A stretch of 64,000 bases of DNA from positions 15,399 to 79,398 of the forward strand of contig CAZAPG010000034.1 in NCBI GenBank assembly GCA_964486935.1, given 5' to 3'. The number at the start of each line of letters is the position of its first letter. Within the stretch, counting starts at the first letter, position 1. The notes beneath the pieces were generated by a model. That model was not told the origin of the DNA. It worked only from the letters and a program-made list of their open reading frames with translations, and searched no databases. This stretch comes from CAZAPG01 sp964486935. Lineage in GTDB: Bacteria; Chloroflexota; Anaerolineae; 4572-78; J111. Below, piece by piece: positions 1-8,889 of the stretch. The translations under genes and the position numbers were made by a program.

Positions 1-30
1 CACATTCGTGTTGATAATGGCCAGTCTCAT
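1..30 (-). CDS. 5' end of a gene running off the left edge
   Basis: An ATG at 30 reading leftward gives MRLAIINTNV before the window ends. It lies about 50 bases downstream of a well-formed minus-strand promoter/operator (81-125), which supports it as a real start. Only a weak AGG lies upstream. The opening resembles that of Asp/Glu/hydantoin racemases, but ten residues are too few to assign a family. Confidence 0.4.
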   Translation of the reverse strand, partial: MRLAIINTNV

Positions 31-80
31 ATAATTTATCCTGCCTCGATTAGATGTACACTTATTCAAACATCTATTTA

Positions 81-125
81 TCCAATGGTTGGACCAATTT
101 TAGCATGATGATTTTTGCGTGTCAA
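81..125 (-). promoter_or_regulatory. Leftward promoter with GntR-type operator
   Basis: On the minus strand a -35 TTGACA (120-125) and a -10 TAAAAT (97-102) are separated by exactly 17 bases. The operator core TGGTCCAACCA, a TGGT-N3-ACCA dyad typical of FadR-subfamily GntR repressors, starts just after the -10 box. The 25 bases at 81-105 are an exact inverted copy of 705-729. It should drive the gene leaving the left edge and be blocked by the repressor bound over the transcription start. Confidence 0.75.
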
Positions 126-149
126 ATTAAACTATTGTGGAGAATTGCG

Positions 150-585
150 TTACGGGCTAACCAGGACGATGCCCACCAGGGTCAACAGAACGCCGGCCTG
201 CTGCACCCGAATGATTCGTTCTTTCCAGATCAGGTATCCCAGCACCACCGTAACGACGCTGTATAGGGAGGTAATGACCGAAGCTACCGAAGTTAATCCG
301 GAGTGGACCGGCCACCAGGGCGCGATAGAGAAAAATGGTACCCACCGACAAAATTAAGCCGACTCCGGCCCCGGCCAGTCCTGACCAGGAGAAGATAGCC
401 GCCCATGGAAACTGCCGGCCGATCATGACAAACAGAAGAGACGTTGGGATGCCGATGAGTTGCAAATACCAGAGGGTCTTCAGGGTAGTTTCTTTTTGGC
501 TGGCCTCTCTGGCGCACAGGTCGGCAATGCCAAACCCAAGCGCGGCGGCCAGCGCCCAGAAAATCGTCATCACTATCCTCGTCAA
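150..585 (-). pseudogene. EamA/DMT-family small transporter, frameshifted
   Basis: The reading frame from 585 gives a half-size EamA-type membrane protein with four to five hydrophobic segments (it begins MTRIVMTIFWALAAALG). Family-like sequence runs to a Val-Ala-Gly-Pro-Leu stretch near 305. After that the frame gives non-membrane sequence, while the neighbouring frame continues correctly (SVVTVVLGYLIWKERI, then a hydrophobic end) to a stop at 150. The intact product would be about 144 residues. The length 150-585 is one base more than a multiple of three, so one extra base near 300-306 (a ctccgg run) breaks it. This is either a true lesion or a sequencing error. It has its own operator-bearing promoter, so it was probably regulated with the ABC operon opposite. 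Confidence 0.7.
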
Positions 586-593
586 AATTCAGT

Positions 594-647
594 CAAATGG
601 TTGGACCAATGACGCGGCATTGTACGCACCCTGTCGCGCTCTGTCAA
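594..647 (-). promoter_or_regulatory. Promoter and operator of the EamA transporter gene
   Basis: On the minus strand TTGACA (642-647), 17 bases and TACAAT (619-624) form a near-consensus promoter. TTGGTCCAACCA follows at 599-610 between the -10 box and the gene. The arrangement matches the two other promoters in this region. Confidence 0.75.
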
Positions 648-684
648 AAAGGGGGCGATATGATGACTCGTGGAGTAGTTGTGT

Positions 685-729
685 TTGACACCTGTCCCGG
701 CTCGTGCTAAAATTGGTCCAACCATTGGA
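685..729 (+). promoter_or_regulatory. Promoter and operator of the lactonase/ABC operon
   Basis: TTGACA (685-690), a 17-base spacer and TAAAAT (708-713, preceded by TGC as in an extended -10) form a strong promoter. The dyad TTGGTCCAACCA begins at the end of the -10 box, so a bound GntR-type repressor would cover the start site. The 25 bases at 705-729 repeat those at 81-105 in inverted orientation. Confidence 0.78.
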
Positions 730-774
730 TGAGTATCTCAATCAACATTTGTGTAGATGATGGGAGAGGCGTTG

Positions 775-1554
775 ATGACTCAGGTCTCCAGGCTGTACGT
801 TCTGCTGTGCGGTTACGAGATTATCCCCAAAACTATCTCCACCCGCCATCGCGGCGACCGCTTTATCATGAGCGAGCCGATTTCGGCCTATTTGTTGGAA
901 ACCAGCCAGGGTTATGTGCTGATTGACACCGGGATTAACAGCACGCTCACCAATGACCCGGAACTGGCCTACCAATACTTTACCTCACAAGGCTGGCATC
1001 CGGTGCCGGTCGTTTTGCCCCAACACGAACTGCTGACTCAATTTGAGCAGATTGGCCTGAAACCGCAAGATGTTGAACATGTCATTATGACCCACACTCA
1101 CGCCGACCATACCGGCAATCTTAAACATTTTCGTCACGCCCGCATCTCCATTCAGCGGCTGGAATACGAACACGCCTTTAGCGGGCACACCTCCCCCGCC
1201 TGGTTCAGAACCGATTACGACTTTCCCGACATGAAGTGGGATATTGTGGACGGAGATTGGCAGGTTATGCCCGGCCTGGAGGTCATTTTAACTCGAGGCC
1301 ACACACCCGGCCACCAATCTGTCATTGTTGACTTGCCTCACAGTGGCACCCAGGTTCTGGTGGCTGACGCGGGCGACCTGTGGGAAAATTTTGAGCAGGA
1401 AATTCTGCCCGGCGAAAGCGTCGATGACCCGGCCGCCCTGGCCAGCATTCGTCGCCTCAAAAAAATTGCCCAGGAACGGGGAGGGCGGTTAATCCTTGGG
1501 CACGATCCCAATTTTATCCAGCAAATCAAACTCGCGCCGGATTATTATGACTGA
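775..1554 (+). CDS. Metallo-beta-lactamase-fold hydrolase, N-acyl homoserine lactonase-like
   Basis: A 259-residue metallo-beta-lactamase-fold protein of the AiiA/AttM lactonase type. The metal-binding motif is HTHADH (H107, H109, D111, H112); H176, D198 and H243 supply the remaining ligands, and the C-terminal LGHDP is typical. Members open lactone rings, often acyl homoserine lactones, but many homologues act on other lactones or esters. No signal peptide is seen, so it is cytoplasmic. I chose the ATG at 775 because GGGAGAGG lies a few bases upstream; an in-frame ATG at 757 has no ribosome site. It overlaps the next gene by 8 bases, so it is cotranscribed and may open a cyclic substrate imported by the ABC system. 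Confidence 0.85.
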   Translation: MTQVSRLYVLLCGYEIIPKTISTRHRGDRFIMSEPISAYLLETSQGYVLIDTGINSTLTNDPELAYQYFTSQGWHPVPVVLPQHELLTQFEQIGLKPQDVEHVIMTHTHADHTGNLKHFRHARISIQRLEYEHAFSGHTSPAWFRTDYDFPDMKWDIVDGDWQVMPGLEVILTRGHTPGHQSVIVDLPHSGTQVLVADAGDLWENFEQEILPGESVDDPAALASIRRLKKIAQERGGRLILGHDPNFIQQIKLAPDYYD

Positions 1555-3352
1555 GGTAAATCAGCCGGCCCCGCGCGTTGAATCTGACTCGTTGCCTGTC
1601 CTTTCGGCGCAAAATTTGCGGGTGACCCTCCACCGCGAGGCGCAGGCCAATCTGGCGCTGCGCGGCATTGACCTTGAGATTAAACGGGGGGAGATTGTGG
1701 CCCTGGTGGGCGAGAGCGGCTCCGGCAAATCAACCCTGGGGCTGGCAATTCAAGGGTTGCTGCCGGCCGACAGCCGGCCCATTGTCTCCGGCTCCATCAA
1801 GGTGAACGATGCCGAAGTGATTGGCGCGTCTCCACAGACGCTGCGCCGGATTCGGCGCGAGCAGCTGGGCGTTGTCTTTCAAGACCCAATGACCTCGCTC
1901 AATCCGAGTATGCGGATTGGCCGGCAACTTCTTGAAAATATCACTGACGGCGCATCCCCGGAGCAGTGGCTGGCCCGGGTTGGCATTCCCCAGCCCGACA
2001 GCCGGGTGCGGGCCTATCCTCACCAGCTTTCCGGGGGACAGCGCCAGCGGGTGATGATTGCGATGGCGATGGCCGGCCATCCGGCCCTGGTTATTGCCGA
2101 TGAACCAACCACGGCGCTGGACGTGACGGTTCAGGCCCAGATTTTGCGGCTCATCCGCCAGCTTTGCCGCGAGGCCGAGACAGCCTTTCTGTTTGTTACC
2201 CACGACCTGGCCGTCGCCGCCACCATCGCCGATAGAATTGTGGTGCTGTACGCCGGTCTTGTGGCGGAAACCGGCCCCATCGGCCAGATTATTTCCAGCC
2301 CGGCCCACCCGTACACCGCCGCCTTGCTTGAAGCCCGCTTCGGCCTGCATGTCGACAAAAACCGCCAGCTACCTACCCTGGCCGGCGAACCGCCCTCGCC
2401 CCAAAGCCGCTTAACGGGCTGCGCCTTTGCGCCCCGCTGCCTGATTGCCGTTGCTGATTGCCACGATAAGCCGCCGCCACTGGCCGCGGTTGAGCACCAT
2501 AGCGGCGCGGCGGCCTGTTTCCGTAGCCCGGAAGTGCGGGCCGACTTGTGGGAGCGGATTGCTCAAGGCTGGCCGGGGGGCGACCGGCCGGCGCAACAGC
2601 CGCTGCTCAAAATGAACGGTATTTACAAATCGTACCGTATTCGGCGGCGCGGACTGTGGGGCGCATCCCAATGGGTGTCCGCGGTCAAAGGGGTTGACCT
2701 GGAGCTGTATCAGGGTGAGTCTGTGGCCCTGGTGGGCGAGAGCGGTTCGGGCAAATCTACGCTGCTGCGCATTGCCGCCGGCCTGATTCAGCCGGAGCGG
2801 GGCGAGGCCTGGTTCGACGCCACCGAGCGCCCCCAGATGGTGTACCAGGATGCAATGGCCTCGCTGACGCCGTGGTTGAGCGTGGAAGAGCTGGTGGGCG
2901 AGCGGCTGCGCCGCCAGGGGTTGAGCCAGGCTGACCGCCGGCAAAAGGTTTACGAGGCGCTAGAGTTGGTGGGGCTATCCCCGCAACTGGCGGCAGTCAA
3001 CCCAACGCAGCTTTCCGGCGGGCAGGCGCAGCGGGTCGCCATTGCCCGGGCTGTGGTCATCCCCCCCAAACTGCTGCTGTGCGATGAGCCGGTCAGCTCC
3101 CTTGATGTGTCGCTGGCCGCCGCTATTCTGAATCTGCTGGGTTCGCTGCGCCGCCGGCTCAATATGGCGATGCTGTTTGTGACGCACGACCTGGCCGCCG
3201 CCCGATTTATCGCCGACCGGATTGTGGTGATGCAGGCGGGAGCGGTGGTGGAATCCGGTCCCGCCGATACTATTGTCCACACGCCCCGGCAGCCCTACAC
3301 TCGTGATTTACTGGCCTCGATGCCGGATAACCTGGTGGGAGAGCTAAGATGA
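1547..3352 (+). CDS. Oligopeptide/nickel-type ABC transporter, fused double ATPase
   Basis: A 602-residue fusion of two ATPases (DppD-like then DppF-like) that powers uptake through the permeases encoded downstream. Each half has a Walker A GESGSGKST (first at residues 55-63, second near 420), a Q-loop, an ABC signature (LSGGQRQRV, then LSGGQAQRV) and a Walker B with DEP. Between them is the Cys-containing oligopeptide-ATPase C-terminal region (CAFAPRC). The start at 1547 overlaps the lactonase stop by 8 bases; an upstream in-frame start at 1496 would lie deep inside that gene. The stop overlaps the next gene as ATGA. Confidence 0.92.
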   Translation: MTEVNQPAPRVESDSLPVLSAQNLRVTLHREAQANLALRGIDLEIKRGEIVALVGESGSGKSTLGLAIQGLLPADSRPIVSGSIKVNDAEVIGASPQTLRRIRREQLGVVFQDPMTSLNPSMRIGRQLLENITDGASPEQWLARVGIPQPDSRVRAYPHQLSGGQRQRVMIAMAMAGHPALVIADEPTTALDVTVQAQILRLIRQLCREAETAFLFVTHDLAVAATIADRIVVLYAGLVAETGPIGQIISSPAHPYTAALLEARFGLHVDKNRQLPTLAGEPPSPQSRLTGCAFAPRCLIAVADCHDKPPPLAAVEHHSGAAACFRSPEVRADLWERIAQGWPGGDRPAQQPLLKMNGIYKSYRIRRRGLWGASQWVSAVKGVDLELYQGESVALVGESGSGKSTLLRIAAGLIQPERGEAWFDATERPQMVYQDAMASLTPWLSVEELVGERLRRQGLSQADRRQKVYEALELVGLSPQLAAVNPTQLSGGQAQRVAIARAVVIPPKLLLCDEPVSSLDVSLAAAILNLLGSLRRRLNMAMLFVTHDLAAARFIADRIVVMQAGAVVESGPADTIVHTPRQPYTRDLLASMPDNLVGELR

Positions 3353-4218
3353 CAACAGGTCAGCTATCTCCATCAATCGCCGGGGAAACAGCCCGGAACC
3401 GCCGCTGGCAACACATGTTGGGCCACATGGCAACTGTTGACAAGCTGGCTATCCTGGGTTTGCTCTTGCTCACGTTGATTGCCATCCTTGCGCCCTGGCT
3501 GGCCCCGTATGACCCGTTGCTGCGGGTCGGCAGCGCCTTTCAACCCCCTTCGTGGCAACACCCCTTTGGCACGGATGAAATTGGGCGCGACCTGCTCGCG
3601 CGCGTGCTGTACGGCGTCCGGCTAACCTGGCTGCCCAGCCTGCTGGTGATTGTGGTGGGCGCGCTCATCGGCAGCGCCGTCGGCGTGATAGCCGGGGCCT
3701 CCGGCGGCTGGGTTGACGCGCTCTTGCAGCGCCTGACCGACCTGTTTCTGGTGCTGCCCTCAACCCTGATTGCCCTGGCCGTGGTGGCGGCATTGGGCCG
3801 GGGTCTGTTTAACACCCTGGTCGCCATCACCATTTTCTGGTGGCCCTGGTATTCCCGCATTGTCCGGGGGGAAATCAAGGCGATTGCCGCCCAATCGCAC
3901 GTGGAGGCCGCCCGCCTGGCCGGGGCCTCGCGCTGGCGGCTCTTCACCCGCTATCTGCTGCCCGGCGCGGTGCCGGCGGTGCTGGTAACCGCCACGCTCG
4001 ATGTGGCTAACATCATTCTGGTGCTGTCGCTGTTTTCGTTTTTGGGGTTAGGCGCGCCCGCGCCCGCGCCCGAACTGGGGGCAATGACCGCCCGAACGCT
4101 CGACAGCCTGACCACCTTTTGGTGGCTGCCGGTGCTGCCCGCGCTGGTCATCTTTTTGCTGGCTTTAACGGCCAATCTGGCCGGTGACGGTATTCGCGAT
4201 GCGTTGAAATCGGTGTGA
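3349..4218 (+). CDS. ABC transporter permease, DppC-like
   Basis: A 289-residue inner-membrane permease of the oligopeptide/dipeptide (BPD) family. The N-terminus has the DppC-type segment that ends YDPLLRVG and FGTDEIGRDLLARVLYG. Five to six hydrophobic segments follow, and the EAA-type cytoplasmic loop VEAARLAGASRWRLFTRYLLPG contacts the ATPase. Its ATG overlaps the stop of the fused ATPase gene by four bases. It should pair with the DppB-like permease at 5939-6982. Confidence 0.92.
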   Translation: MTTGQLSPSIAGETARNRRWQHMLGHMATVDKLAILGLLLLTLIAILAPWLAPYDPLLRVGSAFQPPSWQHPFGTDEIGRDLLARVLYGVRLTWLPSLLVIVVGALIGSAVGVIAGASGGWVDALLQRLTDLFLVLPSTLIALAVVAALGRGLFNTLVAITIFWWPWYSRIVRGEIKAIAAQSHVEAARLAGASRWRLFTRYLLPGAVPAVLVTATLDVANIILVLSLFSFLGLGAPAPAPELGAMTARTLDSLTTFWWLPVLPALVIFLLALTANLAGDGIRDALKSV

Positions 4219-4252
4219 TTTCACGGCAACCATAAAAAAGGAGAAGACGTTC

Positions 4253-5920
4253 ATGAAAAGGATTGCGTGTATGATTTGTGCCGGATTGCTGCTGGTTTGG
4301 CTGGCGGCGTGTGGTGGGGGAGCCGCTCCGCAGCCCGCCCCCGCCGAGAGTTCCGGCGGAGAGAATGCGGCGGAGCAGCCGGCTCCAACTGAAGCGGCAG
4401 CCCCGGCCGAACAGTCAGAATCCCCCGCGCCGGCAGAGGAGTCAACCCAGGCCGAGGCGACTGAACCCGAAGAAAAAATTCTGCACACCGCCTACCAGGC
4501 CGATATGGCGACCTTTGACCCGGATAACGGGTTTGAAGTGGCCGGGCTGGGCGCGATTGCGGCGGTTTACGAAGGGCTGGTTGAGTACGCGCCCGGCACT
4601 ACCGAACTGGTCGGCCTGCTGGCCGAGGATTGGAGCGTGTCGGAGGATGGGTTGACCTACACCTTTAACCTGCGCGATGGCGTGACTTTTCACGATGGCA
4701 GCTCGATGACCTCCGCCGAAGTCAAGGCCGCCTTTGAACGTCGCTCCAGCGAAACCCTGATTCTTTCCTACTTTTTCTGGAATGTGCAATCGTTTGACAC
4801 GCCGGACCCCGATACGCTGGTCATTTCGCTGGGCATTCCCCAACCCTCATTTTTGGATACCCTGGCCAGCCCGTGGGGGCCAAAGGTAGTGGGTCCCGGC
4901 GCGCTGGTTGACCAGGCCGGCGACGACCTGGCAGTCTCGTATCTGAATGAGAATGCCGACGGGACCGGCCCGTTTGTTTTGAAAGAGTTCAAACGAGGCG
5001 ACCAATATGTTCTTGAACGGTTTGCCGACTACTGGGGCGAGCCGCCTTATTTTGACCGCATCGAGATAAATATTGTGCCCGATATCGGCCAGCAGGTGTT
5101 GCAGTTGCAAAACGGCGATCTCGATATGGTGCTGCACGGCTATCCCTTTGCCCAGCTTGGCCAACTGCCCGCGGGTTTTGAAATCGAAGCCTACAATGAC
5201 CTGGGTTTAGAGATGGCCTTTGTCAACCCCAGCAAGGCCATGGGCAATCCCGAGGTGTGCAATGCCGTCAAAACGGCCATTAACCCGGCCACCTGGATTG
5301 GTGACGCCTTTGGCGAGTATGCCGAACCGGCGCTGTCGCTCTATCCCAAGGCTATGCTCACGCCGGCAGAGCCGGTTCAATACCCCACCGATATGGACGC
5401 GGCCAGAGCGGCGATTGAGGCCGCCGGGGATGTTTCCATTGAGATTGGTTACGCGGCAGAAGAGGCCGGGGTGCAACAGCGCGTGGCCGATTTGATGATT
5501 GCCCAACTGGCCTCAATTGGGGTTAACGCCACGGCCCGGGTGGTGCCGCAGGAGGAGTCTTACACCTTTTTGGAAAATGTTGAAAATGCGCCTGACCTGT
5601 ATCTCGCTCAAAACAACCCCGACGCGGCTCACCCAGAAACGCAGGCTACCCTGTTTTATACCACCGGCGCGCCGTTAAACATCATGGGCTATTCAAATCC
5701 AGAGGCCGATGAGTCACTGTTTGAAGCTGGCTCGCTGACCGACAAGGCGGAGCGGGATAAGCTGTACGCCGAAGGTGGGGCCATGCTTTTTGAAGGCTGC
5801 GGCTTTTTACCCCTGGCCGATGTCAAAGATGTGATTGTCTATCGCTCCGGGTTGACCAACCTGGGCGCCAGGCCGGCCATTCCCTGGAATGTGGATTTTG
5901 GGATGATCCGCGCAGAGTAA
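4253..5920 (+). CDS. Oligopeptide ABC transporter substrate-binding lipoprotein
   Basis: A 555-residue family-5 solute-binding protein. The lipoprotein signal peptide ends at the lipobox LAAC (Cys about 20). An Ala/Pro/Glu/Ser-rich linker runs to about residue 75, followed by the bilobed binding domain (ADMATFDPDNGFE, LAEDWSVSEDGLTYTFNLRDGV, FHDG). It captures the substrate outside the cell and delivers it to the two permeases. An AAAAAGGAGAAG site precedes the ATG. The family binds peptides, nickel, opines or sugars, and the sequence alone does not say which; the upstream lactonase hints at a lactone-containing ligand. Confidence 0.92.
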   Translation: MKRIACMICAGLLLVWLAACGGGAAPQPAPAESSGGENAAEQPAPTEAAAPAEQSESPAPAEESTQAEATEPEEKILHTAYQADMATFDPDNGFEVAGLGAIAAVYEGLVEYAPGTTELVGLLAEDWSVSEDGLTYTFNLRDGVTFHDGSSMTSAEVKAAFERRSSETLILSYFFWNVQSFDTPDPDTLVISLGIPQPSFLDTLASPWGPKVVGPGALVDQAGDDLAVSYLNENADGTGPFVLKEFKRGDQYVLERFADYWGEPPYFDRIEINIVPDIGQQVLQLQNGDLDMVLHGYPFAQLGQLPAGFEIEAYNDLGLEMAFVNPSKAMGNPEVCNAVKTAINPATWIGDAFGEYAEPALSLYPKAMLTPAEPVQYPTDMDAARAAIEAAGDVSIEIGYAAEEAGVQQRVADLMIAQLASIGVNATARVVPQEESYTFLENVENAPDLYLAQNNPDAAHPETQATLFYTTGAPLNIMGYSNPEADESLFEAGSLTDKAERDKLYAEGGAMLFEGCGFLPLADVKDVIVYRSGLTNLGARPAIPWNVDFGMIRAE

Positions 5921-5938
5921 CCGGTCAGCGGGAGATGG

Positions 5939-6982
5939 GTGATTAGAAAAAATCCGGTCTCCCGATTTAGAAGGGCGGATAAACTCGTAATGCTGCGATT
6001 TATTTTACTACGAACGTTAGGTCTGGTCGCGGTTCTGGTGGCGATGGTCTTTGTTATTTTTCTGCTCCAGCAGATTATCCCCAGCGACCCGGCCAGAGCC
6101 GTAACCGGCCCTAACGCGCCCCGTGAACTGGTAGAGGCCAAACGGATAGAATTGGGCCTCAACCAGCCGGTTCTGGTCCAGTTTGGTCGATATGTTACCC
6201 GTTTAGTGCAGGGGGATTTGGGCGTATCTATCCGCACCAAAAACCCGGTTGTAAAAGATTTAACCAATTTTCTGCCGGCCTCGCTTGAGCTGATGGGGTT
6301 TGCGATGATGTTGGGGGTATTGTTAGGGGTACTCCTGGCCCTGACCCAAACCCTGAGCGCGCGGGCGGCCTCGCTGCGGCTGTTGTTATTGAGCGGCGCG
6401 TCGGCCCCTATTTTTCTGCTGGCCCTGCTGCTGTTGTTACTGTTCTGGTTTAACCTGAACTGGCTTCCCGGCGGCAGCCGGTTGAGTTTGCGGGATATTC
6501 CTGACGGAGCAACCGGCCTGCTGACGCTGGACGGCATTTTAATGGGGCGACCGGATGTTAGCGTCAATGCGCTGCGCCACCTGTTACTGCCGGGAATATC
6601 GCTGGCGCTGCCGGTGGCGGTGGCGGTTGGCAGAACGCTGCGTTCCTCGCTGATTACGGTGTTGCGGCAGAACTACATCCGCACGGCCTATTCAAAGGGG
6701 CTGACGGATATTCGTGTCGTCATTGGACACGCCCTGCGCAATGCCTCAACCGCCCCACTGGCGATGGTGGGCCTGCAGGTGGGATTGCTGTTTGCCAATA
6801 TCCTGATTGTTGAGCGGATATTTGCCTGGCCTGGATTGGGGCTGTACACGGTTCAGGCCCTGGGCAGCTCCGATTTACCGGCGGTACTGGGCGTATCGTT
6901 AATTTTTGGCGGGTCATATGTGGTCATTAACGCTATCATTGACCTGTTGCAGGCCTGGGCCGACCCGCGCGTTACGCTATAG
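5939..6982 (+). CDS. ABC transporter permease, DppB-like
   Basis: An inner-membrane permease of the DppB/OppB type, about 347 residues from a GTG at 5939 that has GGGAG just upstream, or 330 from the ATG at 5990, which fits the usual N-terminus LRFILLRTLGLV better. The family segment running from QIIPSDPAR to the LGLNQPVLVQF motif is present. Six hydrophobic segments and the loop IRTAYSKGLTDIRVV-GHALRNA follow. It completes the transporter; having one permease before and one after the binding-protein gene is less common than adjacent permeases. Confidence 0.9.
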   Translation: MIRKNPVSRFRRADKLVMLRFILLRTLGLVAVLVAMVFVIFLLQQIIPSDPARAVTGPNAPRELVEAKRIELGLNQPVLVQFGRYVTRLVQGDLGVSIRTKNPVVKDLTNFLPASLELMGFAMMLGVLLGVLLALTQTLSARAASLRLLLLSGASAPIFLLALLLLLLFWFNLNWLPGGSRLSLRDIPDGATGLLTLDGILMGRPDVSVNALRHLLLPGISLALPVAVAVGRTLRSSLITVLRQNYIRTAYSKGLTDIRVVIGHALRNASTAPLAMVGLQVGLLFANILIVERIFAWPGLGLYTVQALGSSDLPAVLGVSLIFGGSYVVINAIIDLLQAWADPRVTL

Positions 6983-7053
6983 TCGATAAGTTGGTATGAT
7001 TCGCCCTTAACCGGGTAGCAAAAGGTGAGAACCGGCCGTGTCTCATCAGGCGC

Positions 7054-7947
7054 TTATTGTTGATGACGCAGTACGCTTTTGCGGCTTCTTTTGACAACCG
7101 GCTGCTGGCTGGGGCGATAAAGCGAGATGTAATTAGCGCCGTAAAGGTCGCGGCCGGTGAGAAAATCTGCGGCTTTGGCGTAGGCGTTCAGATGGTCGGT
7201 GTGGTAATCAACCAGGGCGGCATCAAGCCCCCATGAGGCGCCAATAGCCAGATAGACCATATCCAGGCGGGTCTGGTCGGGCATACCAAAGCCGGCGTTA
7301 CCGATGCCCAGCAGGGTGCTCATGCCTAACTCCTGGTGCACGGCTTTCAGGGTGTCGAGCGTGGTTTGCATGCTGTTGGGCACAGCCGAGGCGGCCAGGC
7401 AAACGCAATCAAACACCACGTCATCGCGGGGAATGCCGGCCTCGTCGGTGATTTGCAAAATTTTACGGGCAACAGCCAGCCGCTCCTGCCAGCTTTCGGG
7501 GATGTGTACGTCATCCACCAGCATGGCGATAACCGCCATTTTATGCTTGACCACCAACGGCAGCAACTCGTCAAGCACCTCTTTTTCATACACAATTGAG
7601 TTGAGCAGCGCCTTGCCGGCGTACCCCTCCAGCGCGTGGTCGATAGCGGACGGGTTGCGCGAGTCGATAGAGATGGGGCAGCCCAGCGCCTCGTCAACGG
7701 CTTTAAGCACCAGCGGCAGCAGTTCTGCCTCATCCAGCGAGTGGTGATCAATCAATAAGTCAACCGCCCGGCAGCCCTGTTCGGCTCCCTCCAGCGCCAG
7801 TTGCACCAGGTAGGCGCAGTTCCCGCTCTGCAACTCGGCCAGCACAGCCTCGCTCTGGTCGTATACCCGAAGCTGGTCGTTAATCAGCAACAGCGGCAGC
7901 CCCGGTCCAAATTCAACCGAGCTTTTGGTGCCAATCAGTTTGGTCAT
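7054..7947 (-). CDS. Pterin-binding methyltransferase-like protein
   Basis: A 297-residue TIM-barrel protein resembling methyltetrahydrofolate:corrinoid methyltransferases and dihydropteroate synthases. Features include a CPISIDSRNPSAIDHAL segment near residue 90 (an SIDS-type strand end), an acidic VDDVHIPES loop, and GIGNAGFGMPDQ near 215, which matches the GxSN-type pterin pocket of AcsE/MtgA proteins. Relatives move a methyl group between tetrahydrofolate and a cobalamin-carrying protein; no corrinoid-protein gene is in the window. It follows the dioxygenase gene after 3 bases and is the last gene of the operon. Confidence 0.7.
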   Translation of the reverse strand: MTKLIGTKSSVEFGPGLPLLLINDQLRVYDQSEAVLAELQSGNCAYLVQLALEGAEQGCRAVDLLIDHHSLDEAELLPLVLKAVDEALGCPISIDSRNPSAIDHALEGYAGKALLNSIVYEKEVLDELLPLVVKHKMAVIAMLVDDVHIPESWQERLAVARKILQITDEAGIPRDDVVFDCVCLAASAVPNSMQTTLDTLKAVHQELGMSTLLGIGNAGFGMPDQTRLDMVYLAIGASWGLDAALVDYHTDHLNAYAKAADFLTGRDLYGANYISLYRPSQQPVVKRSRKSVLRHQQ

Positions 7948-7950
7948 TCT

Positions 7951-8865
7951 TTATTCCTCGGCGTCTTGAGTAGGCCATTTGCAGCCGCCTTCGCCGCTGG
8001 GCCGGATATGCGGAAAAGAGATGTTCTCCAGCCCCTTGTAGCCGTAGGGGTCTTTGCCGGCCACCATCACAATATCGCGAAAATCGTGAGTGGATACGTA
8101 TTGGCCCTCTTTGGGGGGGAGCCAGGGCAACAACGACTCCGCGCTCATGTAATGGTTGACCAGCGCCCGGCGGTAGCCGCTTTTGGCCGTGTTGGGCAGC
8201 GAACGGTGCAGCAAATAGCCGTTGAAAAAGACAATCGAACCGGCCTTTACCTCAACCGGAATGGCGTCGGCGTCGGTGTAGGGAAAGCCAATGGCTTCAT
8301 CGGAGCAGTCAAAATCCGGGTTTTCCTGTTCCTCCAGTGGCCAGAGCACGCCGGGCCGGTGCGACCCCGGAATCACCCACAGGCAGCCGTTTTGGGTGGT
8401 GGCATTGTCCAGGGCCATCCAGGCGGCGGTCAGCGAGCGGTCGCGGGTGGGGATGAAATCCTCATCCTGGTGCCAGGCCTGGCCCGGTTTGCCCGCCGAT
8501 TTGATGAATAACATCGACTGCATGCATTTTACGTTGGGGCTGATGACGCGGGTCAGCAGGTTGACAATCGACGGATGGGCCATAAATTCAAACATAACAG
8601 TTGAAATTTTGTGCGGGTGATGGATACACAGCGTTTTCTTGATAACTTCATCGTCGCTTTCTTGCGGTAGCGAGGGGGGCAGCCCGGACACTTTGCCCAA
8701 TTCGCCCCGGCAAATGCGCACGGTTTCGTGGCGGAGCAGCTCCACCTCGGCCGGGGTGAGGGCGTTTTCAATGACCAGATAGCCGTTTTGATGAAAGAAA
8801 TCGACCATTTGGTCCGTAGCCGTTGCCTGGGGGCGGGAGTCGGTTAGCATCTCGGTTGTTAGCAT
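7951..8865 (-). CDS. Phytanoyl-CoA dioxygenase (PhyH) family protein
   Basis: A 304-residue Fe(II)/2-oxoglutarate oxygenase. The iron ligands are visible as H132 and D134 (WHQDED) and H220 (GYLLHRS), with Arg 232/233 placed to bind 2-oxoglutarate. The core WVIPGSHR is typical of PhyH proteins, which hydroxylate diverse small molecules; its substrate is unknown. AAGGAAA precedes the ATG by nine bases. It lies between two methyltransferase-like genes, so oxidation or oxidative demethylation of a methylated or carbohydrate-derived compound is plausible, but this is inference. Confidence 0.82.
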   Translation of the reverse strand: MLTTEMLTDSRPQATATDQMVDFFHQNGYLVIENALTPAEVELLRHETVRICRGELGKVSGLPPSLPQESDDEVIKKTLCIHHPHKISTVMFEFMAHPSIVNLLTRVISPNVKCMQSMLFIKSAGKPGQAWHQDEDFIPTRDRSLTAAWMALDNATTQNGCLWVIPGSHRPGVLWPLEEQENPDFDCSDEAIGFPYTDADAIPVEVKAGSIVFFNGYLLHRSLPNTAKSGYRRALVNHYMSAESLLPWLPPKEGQYVSTHDFRDIVMVAGKDPYGYKGLENISFPHIRPSGEGGCKWPTQDAEE

Positions 8866-8889
8866 AAAAATGATTTCCTTTCGGTTTGA

